Notes: generated from the sequence alone by a model not told the origin. Positions 32,378 to 45,116 are shown, counted from the stretch's first letter. The stretch is DNA of 64,000 bases from Adineta ricciae (GCA_905250025.1 CAJNOJ010000104.1:186001-250000), one strand, 5' to 3'. Numbers and translations: made by a program.

Positions 32378-34217
32378 TCAGTTGTTGTTGCAATTCCAGT
32401 ACCTACAATGCGATATGAGTTCGTGATGATTCGTTATTGGGAAGTAAATTTTACGTTCTTTTATGACATTGGAATAGAGTATTCCGGAAACTCGTTGATA
32501 ACTGTCTTCATGATGATCAGCAAATCAAAGAGCCACTTTCCGTCTTTTCAAGTTCTTCTCTCGAACTAGTTTTCTCGTGATCGAACGGCATAGATACAAA
32601 TTGAAGACGCGGATTTGAATTCTATATAAAATGATGTAATTTAAAGTATACTAAATCATTCAACTTGCTCTTTGAATTGTTGTTCATGATCTTTTCACTG
32701 AATCGTCATATATAGTACTCGTAGGTTCGGATAGAACATCTAACTCGAATCACACTTGCCAAAACTTAATAGACTAGCAAGAGTTGCGCTAAGATACAAC
32801 TCAGTATCGCCGAGCGGAACCTAATGGAAACATGCTATATATGTCTCTTACGATGATGCGCAGTGATTCGCGTTGGATACACCCATAGGATCTTAAAAGT
32901 ACATTTCCGTCTTTTTGCGAACTCCTTCAGCGTTCGAGTTTTATATGGTGTTCGCAAGGATTGCATTGCTGGTGACTCACACGTTATGTCTACCTGACTC
33001 AGCGGTGGAATAAATTCACTGATTAAATCTGAAAGTGCAATGAATGGTTCGGTTAAATGATTTTGATCATTTTCACCTGTGAAAGAATGTTAACAATAGG
33101 AAACGAGCGTGGAGCTTAGAGCAACTGGCTCGATGTCTATAAAATATCAAATCTCAAAAAACCATATATACTTTTTGAAAAAACTATTTTACTGTTTGCA
33201 ACAACATGTGGCTCAACTATTTAGATACTATTCGCTAAACAGCTGACGCCAGTCTTCAGTGCCCGGATAGTGTTGCGAGGGAATAATGGTCCAGATGTAG
33301 CTGTAGTAGACATTGAAAGAATATTTGTTTGAAAAACCATTTTGAAACTTCAACAGCTTACGGAATGGATCGAGAACTTGATGTAATACACCAGATTTCA
33401 TTTGAAGATTGTCACATCATCGAAAGATTAAGCGACACATATTTTCCAATAAGTTGCTCGATTTCACTCGAGGGTTCTCTGAAATAGAAGAAGTGTGGAA
33501 AATAATGCGATAGGAATCGATTATTTATCACTTTGAGATGAATTTTTAGTGGAATTTGTAGGAATACAATCGATAGCTTGTTGCGATTCTTGTGAATCAT
33601 ATTTAGATGAGTCGTCTAAAAAGCAAATGAGAAATCTTCAGATCAAGTATTCGGTTCAAAGTATTACCAGTATCGTTCAATCGACAAAGGTACAAATGAA
33701 CGCAAAATGAAAATCAAAGTCTTTGAGGATGTTGGAGAAAAAACAATCTTGATAGTACCATCCGGACAAACTTTGTAGAGTGAACCACAGATAGTTTGAT
33801 CCTTATTAAAACATATATAGACTTTGCCTGTTTTTGTTACTGCTTTTCCAAGTCCAAGGTGAATTTGTCCTCATCAAAGGTAATAGTGTCTAAATCACGA
33901 TTAAAAACTTCTATGAAGTTTTGTCGCAAATGTTGAAACATTTGTTTGGGGTTTGAATGAAGATCTTCGATTCTTTTGAAAGTTTCAACTGCATCGTTTG
34001 CTACTGGTTCATTGTTTCGATCTGTTTTACACAGATTACGAATGAACTTAATCGATTCTACTGTGTTTCGGCATTTGAAGACATTGGCATCCTGGGATAT
34101 CTTAAATAAGCAAATAACTTGTATGTGAATTAATACAGATATTCACATCGTGTTATAGTTCGGTAAATCTTCAAAGTCACATTCATTAATGTCCATCAGT
34201 TCATAATTTGATGCCAT
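32378..34217 (-). pseudogene. Rel-homology locus D, decayed fourth paralog
   Basis: From ATG at 34217 (MASNYELMDINECDFED) a GTGAAT...AAG intron leads to SQDANVFKCRNTVESIKFI. The frame dies at LDLEKQ-stop near 33855, while the +1 frame continues as GKVYICFNKDQTICGSLYK, like protein B. Further exons read EPSSEIEQLIGKYVSLNL (33420-33480), then LKEFAKRRK and WVYPTRITAHH (about 32860-33075). Next come VPLGDTELYLSATLASLL (about 32760-32825), ICIYAVRS and finally LISHCRYWNCNNN before the stop at 32378-32380. Each block has a counterpart in B or C in the same order. Several stops and frame changes make an intact product unlikely. Confidence 0.6.
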
Positions 34218-34747
34218 GGCGGTTTGAAGATTTTTGTATATTCTCAAACTAAAAATAAATAGACTTCGAATGAAGCAACATCGCTACGTCAAGTACACTG
34301 TGATTGATATATATATAATGAAGAGAATCTCTCTATAAAATCTATACTGATACTACATTAACATATCATAAAATAAGACTAACTACTCTCTCGATTTCGA
34401 AACGAATGATATACTATTGACAATGTCATATGAGTCTAATAAAACCAGTGCGAAAACTCCTGCTCATTGCCATTAGTTATTCACGAAAACCATTTAATTT
34501 ACGTTATATTTGTCGTGAGTTATTTTACAAAAACGATGTACATTTATTATCAATGCCATGCGAGTTTCAATGTTTGCATTTCAAAATGACATGCTCATTT
34601 TGGTCAGTGAAGAGTCGACATACAATCAACAGGCGTCATCTATGGGTTTGTTTTCTAAACGATTGGATCTGCAATCGCGTCAAATAAAAACTGAAATAAC
34701 CGTAAATCGGTAAAATTTTCGAATCGATTTGTAATTTTCGACTATAA
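34218..34747. other. divergent intergenic between Rel-like locus D and TARBP1
   Basis: An 85-codon plus frame at 34430-34687 has no recognisable features. Probably the shared upstream region of the two divergent genes. Confidence 0.4.
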
Positions 34748-37700
34748 ATGGAGATCTTACTTCCATTTCTGAATCGTTATGATTTATCACAGCATATTTC
34801 CCTATCCATATCGAATATTTTGGCATATGCGACCGAATTAGCTCAACAGGACAAAGAACTCGAAAAGTTAACGCGTCTTTTCGATGCTCTTCCATCGAAT
34901 TTCCCTCTCGATCCAATACCTATTGCTTGTCAATTGTTTGATCATCTTCTACAAAATGCATCGACTATCCATCAACATCGTTTACTATCTTCTTGTTTGC
35001 ATTTAATGAAGATGGAAGATCGTCTTCATAGAATTATGCGAATCTTTCTCATTATACTCGATCATGAACAATCAGTTGAATTGCGTGAACTTCTCTGCAA
35101 ACTACTGAGCACCATCGACTCAAATATATTGACGGCATTGTCGATTGACTGGACACGTATAGAATCAGCTATACGTTCTCAACATGATCCCAAATATCTC
35201 ACATATCTGTGGCGTTTTCTCCCTAAACATTATCAATCGAATCTTGAACAGATTCTCGTTCGCACCTTGCCACTGATCCAAAACAATGATGAATTATTAC
35301 TCTTATTAACGATCGAACTGAGATCAGTTAGAATATTCATAAGCATGCCATCATTTTGGTATTTATTGCAACGCGCACTGGGCGATAGTTCGTCAAATAA
35401 TGATCGTGTGCGTAAATGTGCTTTGTATTTGCTCAAACAGGTTCTAGCCGATGACGAGCATGAACAAGTACAATTAAATGATGAGAAAGTCAATCGTTTA
35501 TTAGTGCTATTTAATGATAAATTCAAATCCTTTTGGATGGATTTTATCGTTGTATATGAAGCATTGGATGATGGTGTGGTTCATCTAATTAAGCCAGTGT
35601 TGACAAAATTCGATCGAATTTATAAACTATCTCTTGAATATGGTATGTTAAACTTTATTTGAAATCGAATTTAAATCTCGATATCGCAGGATTGTCTTTG
35701 ACGTGGGTTTTCATTTTATTACAACGCTTGTTCACTACAACGAGTTCGCCATTAGCACGTTGGACAGTTCGGTGGTTTCTTCAATCAATGCAATTGCCTG
35801 ATGCTCAAGTAGAAAGTGTAAGTCAGCAAAAATCGAATTACTCGAAAAGAACTTGGACTTATTTCTAGTTCTTCCTCGAGACTGTACTTGATTGGACATC
35901 AAACAATGTCATTTTTCTCAAGTAAGATCTCTTTCATTCTCGATCCGTCGCCCATCCTCATTATTTAATGTTAGAGGTGATGAACTGAATGAATGTCAAG
36001 CTATGGAACACTATATAGAATCATATCTTGAACGATGGTTGAATTCAACACCGAATCCAAGTAACACCATTCTGACCTTGTTTTCCAGAATACAAGCAAC
36101 CAAATGGTCTCAAATCTCACTCGTACGTGTGCTATATTCATTTCGAGCATTTGCTGTTAGTAATCAGAATCGCGCGCTACTCAATGATGAACATATCAAA
36201 GTATTATCAACATTGATTTTAACACAATTTCATACGTTCGCACCGGTGTTACGCTTGTCAGCTTATAAATCGTTGCTTGACAGTGTGGTGGAACTTTTTA
36301 ATTGGTCAACATGTTCAACATCATCGCATCTTCTGAAGTTTTTAGCGTTTTTCGATCGACCTGTGTTTCTATCAAAACATTTTTCGAACATATCAAGTCA
36401 CTTGACATTTGACATTCGACAATTACAAAACCTAATTGCCAACTTTCTTTCATCCGATTCAACCACAACAGTATCCAACGCGCGACTGTTTTCTACCGAT
36501 AACGATCTTTTACAAATTCGTCAAATTACATTCCTTTTGGATCTTCTCGAAATTCCCAATACGGACGTTCTGAAAACAGTATTTCACCCTATGATTGAAA
36601 ATATTCGAACAGCTTATCAACGTCCATACATGTCGATAAACAACGTTCGAAGATCTATTGAATTATTCTCCGGTTTGATACAAGAAACCTATTTTCATTC
36701 ATCGAATTTTGTTAAAGATGGATTTTCATCAAGTATGCGATCAATTACACGTGAAGGTTTAAGCTTCATCAAAACAAATTGCGTACGTAACATTGATTGA
36801 TATTCTTCTTTGATGATTTTTCTTTATGTACAGTTTAAACAACCGATGGCATTTGCAAAACTACCGATTGCCTTTTTGATCGTAGGCAATCATGGAGATA
36901 TTAGTCGATATTTACAAGAATTAATTCATCAAATCGATACGATGACGTCACAACAGGTACAGAGAGAAGTATTGACTAAATGGCATATCTACGACATTCT
37001 CTGATAGCTTTACCATTCTTACATATCGTAGAACTTTTTCTGATGCATATGTCAGCGACAACGTCGATAGATATAGAAACTTTCGCTTAACTAAACAGAA
37101 ATATTACTCTCGTATTTCCCAAAACAGAACAAGCAATTACGGAGGAGACCTACTTTGTGCTAAATATCTTTGCTGGTAGAACTGATAGTATTATTTTTAG
37201 ACTGGAAATACATGTCAGCCACTTGTAATCTTATTTGCGCACTCGACTGATTGGCTTTTAACAAATCGATTAGCTGATTTCAATGTCGAATGGAATACCA
37301 ACTTTCGAACTCTACCGATTTTTTCCAAACTTTTGCCATTATTGAATCAACCCCAAGCGAAGTAATTGAATCACTGTTTACACATATAGGATTACATTCG
37401 TTGTTTTCTTTTTCTTCGGAAAGCGTGTCATATGCGGATCTATTGATCGCGAAATATCTACTTATTGCGAATAATATTTCAGCTATTGAAACATGCGAAC
37501 ATATCGTTGATGATTTATTCAAAGCATCACCCAAAGAACTTCCATATTTAATTCGTGCTATCGGTGCACTGTTGCGTCAAACACAAGTAACCAGAGATGA
37601 AGCCTTTGTCGGAATAATTCTCTTTATGTTGTCAGATTACGGATGAAGACAAGTGTAAACTGGTGGCATCGACAATTAATGTTATTCATGAAATTGATCA

Positions 37701-40100
37701 TCGAATGCCAACGTATTGGCCATGTTTCACTATGTTTTGTCAAGCTATTTCTTCATCGGTTACTGATACGACTCTGTCCAGCCAATTAACTGATGTATAT
37801 TTCAGACAAAAAATTGTTATTACTGACTCACTCTTCTGTTTTCACAGTGGTTCATTCAAATGTTTGAAAAATCCAAGCATGTTTGCGGCATTATAAATGT
37901 TATTCTTGACTCTGTTGTTCCAGTATGGACACGAGAGCGGCAAGTTCAATCGTGTTACTTATCTTTCATAGTCGAATGTCTTATCTTTGGACAAACGTAT
38001 CAAAAAGATAAAAAGTAAGACAAAATGTGCAGTTTTAAAAACAAACATTATATTCCTTTTTCCAAGACAACAATGGCAGGCTGAACAACTTCTCGAACAG
38101 GATGAATCACTTCGTCTGCTTATCATTCAGGCGCACATCGTACCGTAAGCCGAAACTTCTGACAAAAACCATCAACAACTGTACTTTTTCAATCTTCTAG
38201 AGAATATCGTTACGATCGGAATGTTCGTATTTCTGTACAATTATTTCTTCTCCACATCTGGCCTTCACTACACAGCGTTCAACAAAATGATATTGTGATG
38301 CAAATAATCGACAAGCATCGTCAATTATCGTTGAAGGAGCGTCGACCGCGCTTTTGTACCAATTCACTAGAGCATCGGATTATGTTTCGTTCGCTTCAAT
38401 GTCTTCTATGTTTAACATCCACTATTGAAGATCAAGTAGAAATGACGAAGTTTTCAATCAGAAGATTCATTTCCATTCTAGAGCCTTTTACAATTGATCT
38501 ACGATTACATTGTTGAGTCGATTATGCGTGAGAATGAGCCATCACTTCGTTTGCTATCAGAATGGATTATCATTCGTTTGATCTCACACGATCAAGCGAC
38601 ACGTTTGAATGATTTGTATGAATACTTACGCGATGCTCCTCAGCATAAAACAGGAACTGTATGTGCTTGGATATCCATCGCTTCGCATATCGCAAACAGT
38701 CTAGGAAACAAAATGGAACAAGTAGGTGTCAATCATTTTCCTATCGAAAATTTCTATCATCTCTTTTATCTACTTCACGATCAGATCGAATATATTAATA
38801 AAATCTTTGGATACATTAGTCCGATGTTAATTCATTCGAATTTTCATATTCGAACATTTACTTGTTCGACTATCATTAAACTACTGGAATTTATCGAACA
38901 ACATCGTTTACAACACGAAACACCATATGAAGCATATCGATGGTTTAAACAAACAGACGAGAAATCTGAGTAAATGATTTCTTTTTTGTTCACAGGAACC
39001 GTTCTTAATTCTATTCTATTGAAGACTCGGCCGATACACCGCTAAACTTCGACATCTGTTTCTATATAAATTTGATTCTACACGCGATTTCTCATTAGAA
39101 ACGATTTTTTATACACTACCGAAATTATCTCTATTAGCCGAAGACGAGTATTTACCAGCCGATTGGTTTATTGAATTAAGCAAACAATTACATTTGAAAT
39201 TTCTTCTATCGGTACATAATCTCTCTACCATTTTACAATCGTGTCAATCTGGAATATGGCGATTAACTGGTAAGAATACGTTTGAATGATGTACAAAATG
39301 AAATCTAATTGGATTATCATTTAGCTGGAGGAAAGAGTGACACAGGAGGAGGACAACAACAACAACAGCAAGATGATGAAGGGTCATCAACAATTCAACA
39401 TAAAGCTAATCCATATCCAGTTGTTGAAGCATCGGATGATACAGAATTGAGAGGAACGATTAAACGAACAGAATTGATACTTGTTGCGTCATTGATTGAT
39501 AAACAAACAAATTTAGGTGGTAAGTATGAAAATTGATTGTTGAAAATTAACTTCATATCGCAAGTGAATTCGAGGTCTTTGTCGAACTGGTGAAGTTTTT
39601 GGTATAAAAGAATTTGTCATTGGAAGCATTCGGATATTGGAAGATCAACAGTTTCTTAACCTTAGTATGACTGCTCATAAATGGCTACGAATCAAACAAG
39701 TATGACACAAGAATATTTCTGCTCGATTGTGTTTGCAACGATTATTTTAGGTACAAGAGAGAGAATTGAAAGATTATTTAATTGATATGCAAGCTCAGGG
39801 ATACACTATTGTAGCAGTTGAACAAACAGTGAATAGTCAAAATTTATACGAGTTCCAGTTTCCCGAAAAAACTTTGCTTTTACTTGGGTAAAACAAGAAG
39901 AATATATTGATTTTTCTTTTGATTTCAACAAATGTTGTTTTAGAAATGAACGCGAAGGTATTCGAGCTGATCTTTTATCTCTAGTCGATGCCACTGTTGA
40001 GATCCCACAAGCCGGTGTCATTCGATCGTTAAACGTTCATGTCAGCGGTGCACTATGCGTATCTGAATACGCACGAAAATATCTAAATTTGTTGAAATAA
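34748..40100 (+). CDS. TARBP1: tRNA (guanosine-2'-O-)-methyltransferase, TARBP1/Trm3 type
   Basis: Large helical-repeat protein with a C-terminal SPOUT methyltransferase that forms Gm18 in tRNAs. The start at 34748 opens a 304-codon exon of alpha-helical repeats. The SPOUT part is at 39430-40100: [31 protein letters not shown] [13 protein letters not shown], the knot motif LLLLGNEREGI and [10 protein letters not shown]. These match human TARBP1 closely. The stop is at 40098-40100, overlapping AATAAA. Between about 36960 and 37650 the frame cannot be carried by normal introns. At 37310-37320 a run of six T separates two good frames that one more T would join. Two other would-be introns are only about 25-28 bases. 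This is either assembly error or early decay; the catalytic end is intact. Confidence 0.9.
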
Positions 40101-40101
40101 A
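40096..40101 (+). terminator. poly(A) signal overlapping the TARBP1 stop codon
   Basis: AATAAA formed by the last lysine codon and TAA stop. Confidence 0.45.
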
Positions 40102-40159
40102 ACCAAAAGATATAATTTTTTCCGTGATTGAAGAAGTACATTGTGGATTCTTCATGCTT

Positions 40160-40172
40160 TCCGTTGTTTTAG
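40160..40172 (+). promoter_or_regulatory. candidate spliced-leader acceptor before AGPAT copy 1
   Basis: TTCCGTTGTTTTAG ends 27 bases before the start codon and only 72 bases after the TARBP1 stop, leaving little room for a promoter. Trans-splicing fits; not proven. Confidence 0.35.
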
Positions 40173-40199
40173 ATCGAAAGTTTTCTCTCGCTTCCAACA

Positions 40200-41746
40200 A
40201 TGCGCATTTATGACGAATTCAAATCAATGTTCATTACAATATGTTTTCTTTCTTACGTTTTTTTGATTAGTGGTCTGATCATCAATTTCTTGCAGTTATG
40301 CTCCTGTATCATATGGCCATTTAGCAAAGAATTGTATCGAAAAGTGAACTGCTTTCTGGCATTGAGCATATGGAGTCGTAAGTATTCCAACGCAACGAAA
40401 AAATGTTTCCAAAAAGTTGTTTTCTTTTGTATCAAATTCCAGAATTTACATTCTTCGCGCAATGGTGGTCAGGAAGTAATTGTGTACTATACATAAATCC
40501 AAGCGATCTAGAAAAAGTTCGTAATGAACATGCGATTGTGATGTAGGTCTTTGACATTTGTTGATTGTCTACAGTTTTCTACATGAGAAATTTAGAATGA
40601 ATCATAAGTATGATATTGATTGGCTCGCAGGATGGGTCATTTGTCAACGTTTGGGTATCATGCAAGTGAGAATAGAAAAGAATTTCGATCATTTCATGTA
40701 ATTTGCTATAATTCAGGGATCGAAGATAGTTGGTAAACAATCACTTAAGTTAGTTCCAATTGTTGGCTGGTGTTGGATATTTACGGAATCGATATTTCTG
40801 CGACGTGTCTGGGAAAGTGATCGTGAAACATTAGTAAAAGATTTACGCAAAGTGCTTGCTAATTATCCGGAAAACTATTACTTTAACGTAGGAGTATTTA
40901 GATTTACTTAATACGACACGTCGAAGTCTGACTTTTTCCTTTAGTTCTTACTTTTCTGTGAAGGAACACGATTCACTGAAAAGAAAAGAATAGCAAGCAT
41001 GAAAATTGCTCGAGAAAAAGGTTTACCAGAACTCAAACATCACATCCTTCCACGTACAAAAGGAATTACTCTGTTATTACAAGGCGCAGAAAATCGAAGT
41101 TAGTCTTTCATATACGATCCTTACTCATCTTTTGACTTGTCTTTTTTTCATTACCATTCTCTAGTTGCTGCTGTATACGATCTAACAGTTGGATTTAAAA
41201 AAACCGGAGCTGTACCAACACTTCTCAGCATATTGAAAGGACAAGCATGTCAAGCAGAGATCTTCGTTCGGTAAATTTTCTCTTGTCCTATAAAGAAAAA
41301 TCACACTCTTCTTGATTTTTTTTTCTAAAGACGTATTCCTGTGTCAGATATTCCACAAGATACTGAACAATGCAGTAACTGGGTGCATGAGTTATATCAA
41401 GAGAAAGATCAAATCTATAATTACTTTATTAAACATGATACTTTTGAAGGACAAGGATTACCTCGAACAGAAATTCAACGTAACTATTATGATTTGATTA
41501 TTGAACTTAGTTGGATGTTAATCATTGGTTTACCATCACTATTCTATCTACTGAAATTCTTCTTCACAAGTTCATTCTTAGTCCAATTTATCACCATCGG
41601 TTTGATTTGCATTGGTATGACATGATTATTGTCAGAAAACAGAAAGATATGGAAATATTTTAGCCACAATCGGAGTTCGTGCAATGATTGCAGTAACAGA
41701 AACGGAACATGGTTCACATTACGGCGAGGCACGTAAAGAAGGTTAA
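40200..41746 (+). CDS. 1-acylglycerol-3-phosphate O-acyltransferase, AGPAT3/4-like, copy 1
   Basis: ER-membrane acyltransferase making phosphatidic acid from lysophosphatidic acid. The N-terminal membrane segment is FITICFLSYVFLISGLIINF. The catalytic NHx4D motif is NHKYDIDWLAGW (about 40600-40640). Motif II region: ESIFLRRVWESD. Motif III: FCEGTRFTEKKR. Motif IV: ILPRTKGIT. The C-terminal membrane hairpin region is at 41500-41690, and the end is EARKEG at 41746. Eight exons; the first donor (TGGAGTC|GTAAGT) is at exactly the same codon as in the next gene, showing tandem duplication. Intact. AGPAT3/4/5 family is clear; the exact orthologue is not. Confidence 0.92.
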
Positions 41747-41921
41747 ATTACAACAAAACAGAACAAAGTTGTCTTTCAAAAATTGATCATCATCTATTTT
41801 TTGTTTTCGTTTTTCTTCTTCCATTCCATATTTTATATGAATCTCATGGCATTCTCGTATTATCCCTCTTTTTTAAAAAATCATATTTGTTTTTACTTTT
41901 TTGTTCATGTCTACACATACA

Positions 41922-41933
41922 TGTGCAATTTAG
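41922..41933 (+). promoter_or_regulatory. candidate spliced-leader acceptor before AGPAT copy 2
   Basis: TGTGCAATTTAG ends three bases before the ATG at 41937, with no upstream coding exon. A T-rich tract precedes it. Confidence 0.4.
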
Positions 41934-41936
41934 ACA

Positions 41937-43400
41937 ATGAAAATTGATCGTTTTCTCCGCAATACAATTCAATCGTTAGTACCAGTTCAGATATTTCTGT
42001 GCTACTGCTTTTGCGCTAGTGGTCTTATTCTCAATTTTGCTCAATTTCTCTCATGGTTGACGATCTGGCCTTTCAATAAAAGACTATATCGTCGAATTAA
42101 CTACTATCTTGGAACTTTACTATGGAGTCGTAAGTTCAAACGTGTTTTTCTCAACGATTTGCTCAAATATTCTTTGTTGAACATAGAATTAACTTTTCTC
42201 TACACCTGGTGGTCGGATTCAGATATTACTGTTTATGTTGATCCCGAAGACATCGAACATTTAAAACACGAATATGCGCTTAACCTTGTTAATCATCGCT
42301 ATGAAATTGATTGGCTTGTTGGTATGACTACAGCTCAAAAACTTGGCTTACTCGGAGTAAATCGTCATTTTAATATTAAGAATGATTAACATTCGTTTTT
42401 TTCAGGGTTCGAAGATTGTTGGTAAACGTTCGCTTAGTTTGATACCAATTCTTGGTTGGTCATGGTTCTTTACTGAATCCATTTTCTTACGACGGGTGTG
42501 GGAAAGTGACAAAAAAGTTCTCGAACGTGACATCCAACAACTTGTCAGTGGTTATCCCGATGATTACTTTTTCAACGTAAGGCATAGTTATTCGTGAGAA
42601 CGAAAGTTGATTTGTATGTTTTGGTAGTTTCTCATGGCTTGTGAAGGTACTCGATTTACAGAACGCAAGCGATTAGAAAGCATGAAATATGCTAAAGAGA
42701 AAGATCTCCCGGAATTGAAGTATCATATTTTACCACGAACACGAGGTTTTACCATGATTCTTCAAGGAGCAAAAGGCAAAAGTAAATTTTGTCTAATTAA
42801 ATTCAGTTGTCTGAGTTTTTGATTAGTCCCGGGCGTTTATAACTTCATGTTGGCTTTCACAAAGGATAGCGCTTCGCCAAGATTTCGAACTCTATTGAAC
42901 GGTCGTCGATGCAAGGCTCAACTTTATGTCAAGTAAGTTGGTAGAAAGCACGAACGAGAATATATTTGAAATCTATTTCAGACGCACTCCGATCACAGAA
43001 ATCCCGCATGAAGACGAAAGCAAATGTGCTCAATGGTTGCATGAACTCTTCCAGGAAAAAGTCATTGATTCAATTTCGATCGTTCTCTAAAATTGCAGAG
43101 ATATTTTTTCCTCTTCAGGATCGTATCTACGATCATTTCGTCCGTCATGATACATTTGATGGTCTCGACGTACCAAAAATATCTTTACCTCGCAATTACT
43201 CTGATATAGCCATTGAACTTTTCTGGCTTATTTTCATCGGTTTACCATCACTAAAATGGTTCATACAATTTCTTCTAGTCAGCACATGGTCAGCTAAGAT
43301 TATCTTCGGATTGGTCATTTTAATTGGATACATCATTCTCCAAGGAATGATTAATATGTCGGTTATTAAACTCGACGCGAAGAATAAAAAAATGAAATGA
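41937..43400 (+). CDS. 1-acylglycerol-3-phosphate O-acyltransferase, AGPAT3/4-like, copy 2
   Basis: Tandem paralogue of the preceding gene, 190 bases downstream on the same strand. NHx4D motif: NHRYEIDWLVG. Then IVGKRSLSLIPILGWSWFF, ESIFLRRVWESD, ACEGTRFTERKR and ILPRTRGFT. A C-terminal two-helix membrane region follows (ELFWLIFIGLPSLKWFIQFL and IIFGLVILIGYIIL). Intron positions largely match copy 1, and a GTCATT...CAG intron splits the helix region (EK|DRIYDHFVRHDTFDG). The loop before motif II differs between the copies, so they are not recent duplicates or alleles. The stop is at 43398-43400; AATAAA lies at 43550-43555. Intact. Confidence 0.92.
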
Positions 43401-44538
43401 ACAACAAATCATTGACATCTCAACGTTAGATTTTGCTTCTAGTGTTTTATTTTATATGATATTCTATGAGAAGAAAAAAACGAACAAGTGCTTTTGTTTT
43501 TGTCATACACATCTAGATTTTTGTTATGATTTAGATTTAAAAATATGATAATAAACATAGAGTTATCACTCTGTCTTTTTGTTGCAAAAGATCTCTCGGT
43601 CAGCCATGACGAACAAATAATAATAAATAACACTACAGACCTATGCATGACCTAGAACTAATATCAGAAGAAGTCACCATTTCTTGACACTTATGACATC
43701 AGAAAACATGTTTGTACGTTATGCATGAACTGTATGTGTCAGAAATCGTTTATAAATGATCATTCTACACAACACTGTTCTACTATCCTGAAAAAATCGA
43801 TGATGAAAATGTTTTTAAAGAATATCACGACGGAAAGTTTATGATTCTATTATGAGTGGTGTTTTATGATCATGCTTGTTCGTTAATGTGGACAACACAT
43901 GTCGGAGGCGTTCCGTCTGTTCGCGTTCTTTTTTTTTGATGACAACACAACGTGTCATTGAGACAGAATATGATCTGCTTTTGAGCTGATGTAATCACTT
44001 CGATTCTGTCTGGCTCAATTAGATGAAGGTGTATCTGATGAAAGATTATTGAGCAGAAAAGAAAACTGAGATTCATTCCGTTCAATACCAGACGTATTCT
44101 CTCAGAGGATATCACTGAACACAAGCGAATCTTACCGGTTTTTNGAAGTGGACAGAACTATCTGCAAGGGATAAGTATGTCTGTATCATGCCGTTCAGCT
44201 CTATGTAATAGGCCGATAATAGAATAACTATCAATGAACTGTATTGTTCGAATTGCGTTTCAAATCAAATAGATTGTTGTTTAAGAAAGATAGAATAACA
44301 ATACTCTGTTTGATTCAAAACGTTTACTCTAATGATAGCTTCATTGTTTCTCAGTTTTGGTCTTATGATGGTGGAATAAGATGTCGCAAAATTTATTGTA
44401 TACATAGAAACAATTTACAACATGGATTAACAGACAGATCTGACATTTTGATTATCTAGACCAAAGACAAAACATTATGAGTAAATAATAGAGATTTTGA
44501 TTGCCTAGTTTATCTCTAAAAGAACATGAACGAATGTT
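43401..44538. other. intergenic, includes one undetermined base
   Basis: Holds the 3' flank of AGPAT copy 2 (AATAAA at 43550-43555) and the 3' flank of FAM177 on the other strand. An N at 44144 marks an assembly ambiguity. No gene is supported; the minus frame 43870-44124 has no features. Confidence 0.45.
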
Positions 44539-44970
44539 TTATCGAACAAGTTCAAAGATACTTACGATCGATTCGCGAATATGATCGGTATGTTCGATAT
44601 CTTGAAATGCTTGTCGCCATGCTTCACGTTCCTAGAAGTTCGATATTCGAACAAACTAACAGATGTTTACAAACAGTACCTCTTCGTTCATACGATCATA
44701 ACGTTCAAGTTCAGCGTGATATTTTGGTTTTGTAATGCCGAAAAACCAAGCAATTCTCTCTCCAGCTGAATTACATACTGAATAAGTTTTCTTCGCCGAT
44801 AATTTCACATAGAACCACATTCGTGGAAACAATTTCAACTGATTCTAAGTAGGAATATCCAAATTTGAATATCATCGACACAAAATTGAAATCATTCTAC
44901 ATACCACATCACAATTTGGTGAATTGGGTTCATTTTCATTCAGACAATGATCTGTTTTTGACGTTGACAT
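44539..44970 (-). CDS. FAM177-family protein
   Basis: Small conserved metazoan protein of unclear function. From ATG at 44970 (MSTSKTDHCLNENEPNSPNC) a GTATGT...TAG intron leads to the family core: MWFYVKLSAKKTYSVCNSAG, ERIAWFFGITKPKYHAELER, YDRMNEE. The third exon reads EREAWRQAFQDIEHTDHIRE. The core matches FAM177A (LWFYMLRAA...SVCDFLGEKIASVLGI..PKYQ). The frame ends at 44539, though a GTAAGT at the end of RESI could be a further donor. An acceptor-like GTTTAAG at 45009-45015, only about 100 bases below the FAM8A1 stop, suggests trans-splicing or an unseen first exon. Confidence 0.72.
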
Positions 44971-45116
44971 ATCAATATCTACTTCTGATTTATTAGTACT
45001 TATGATATCTTAAACACCAATAAAAAGAACGAAATAATGAACCCTATTTCCCTTTTACATTCATTATTATTGTATATTTACACAAACAAAATGAAAAATT
45101 ACTGTTAAATCGAAAT

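Noticed and set aside
32228..32420. Small plus-strand gene beginning MGANLGC (myristoylation-like)
   Set aside because: The next in-phase exon gives a stop after about six residues, and its downstream part overlaps the decayed Rel-like locus D on the other strand.
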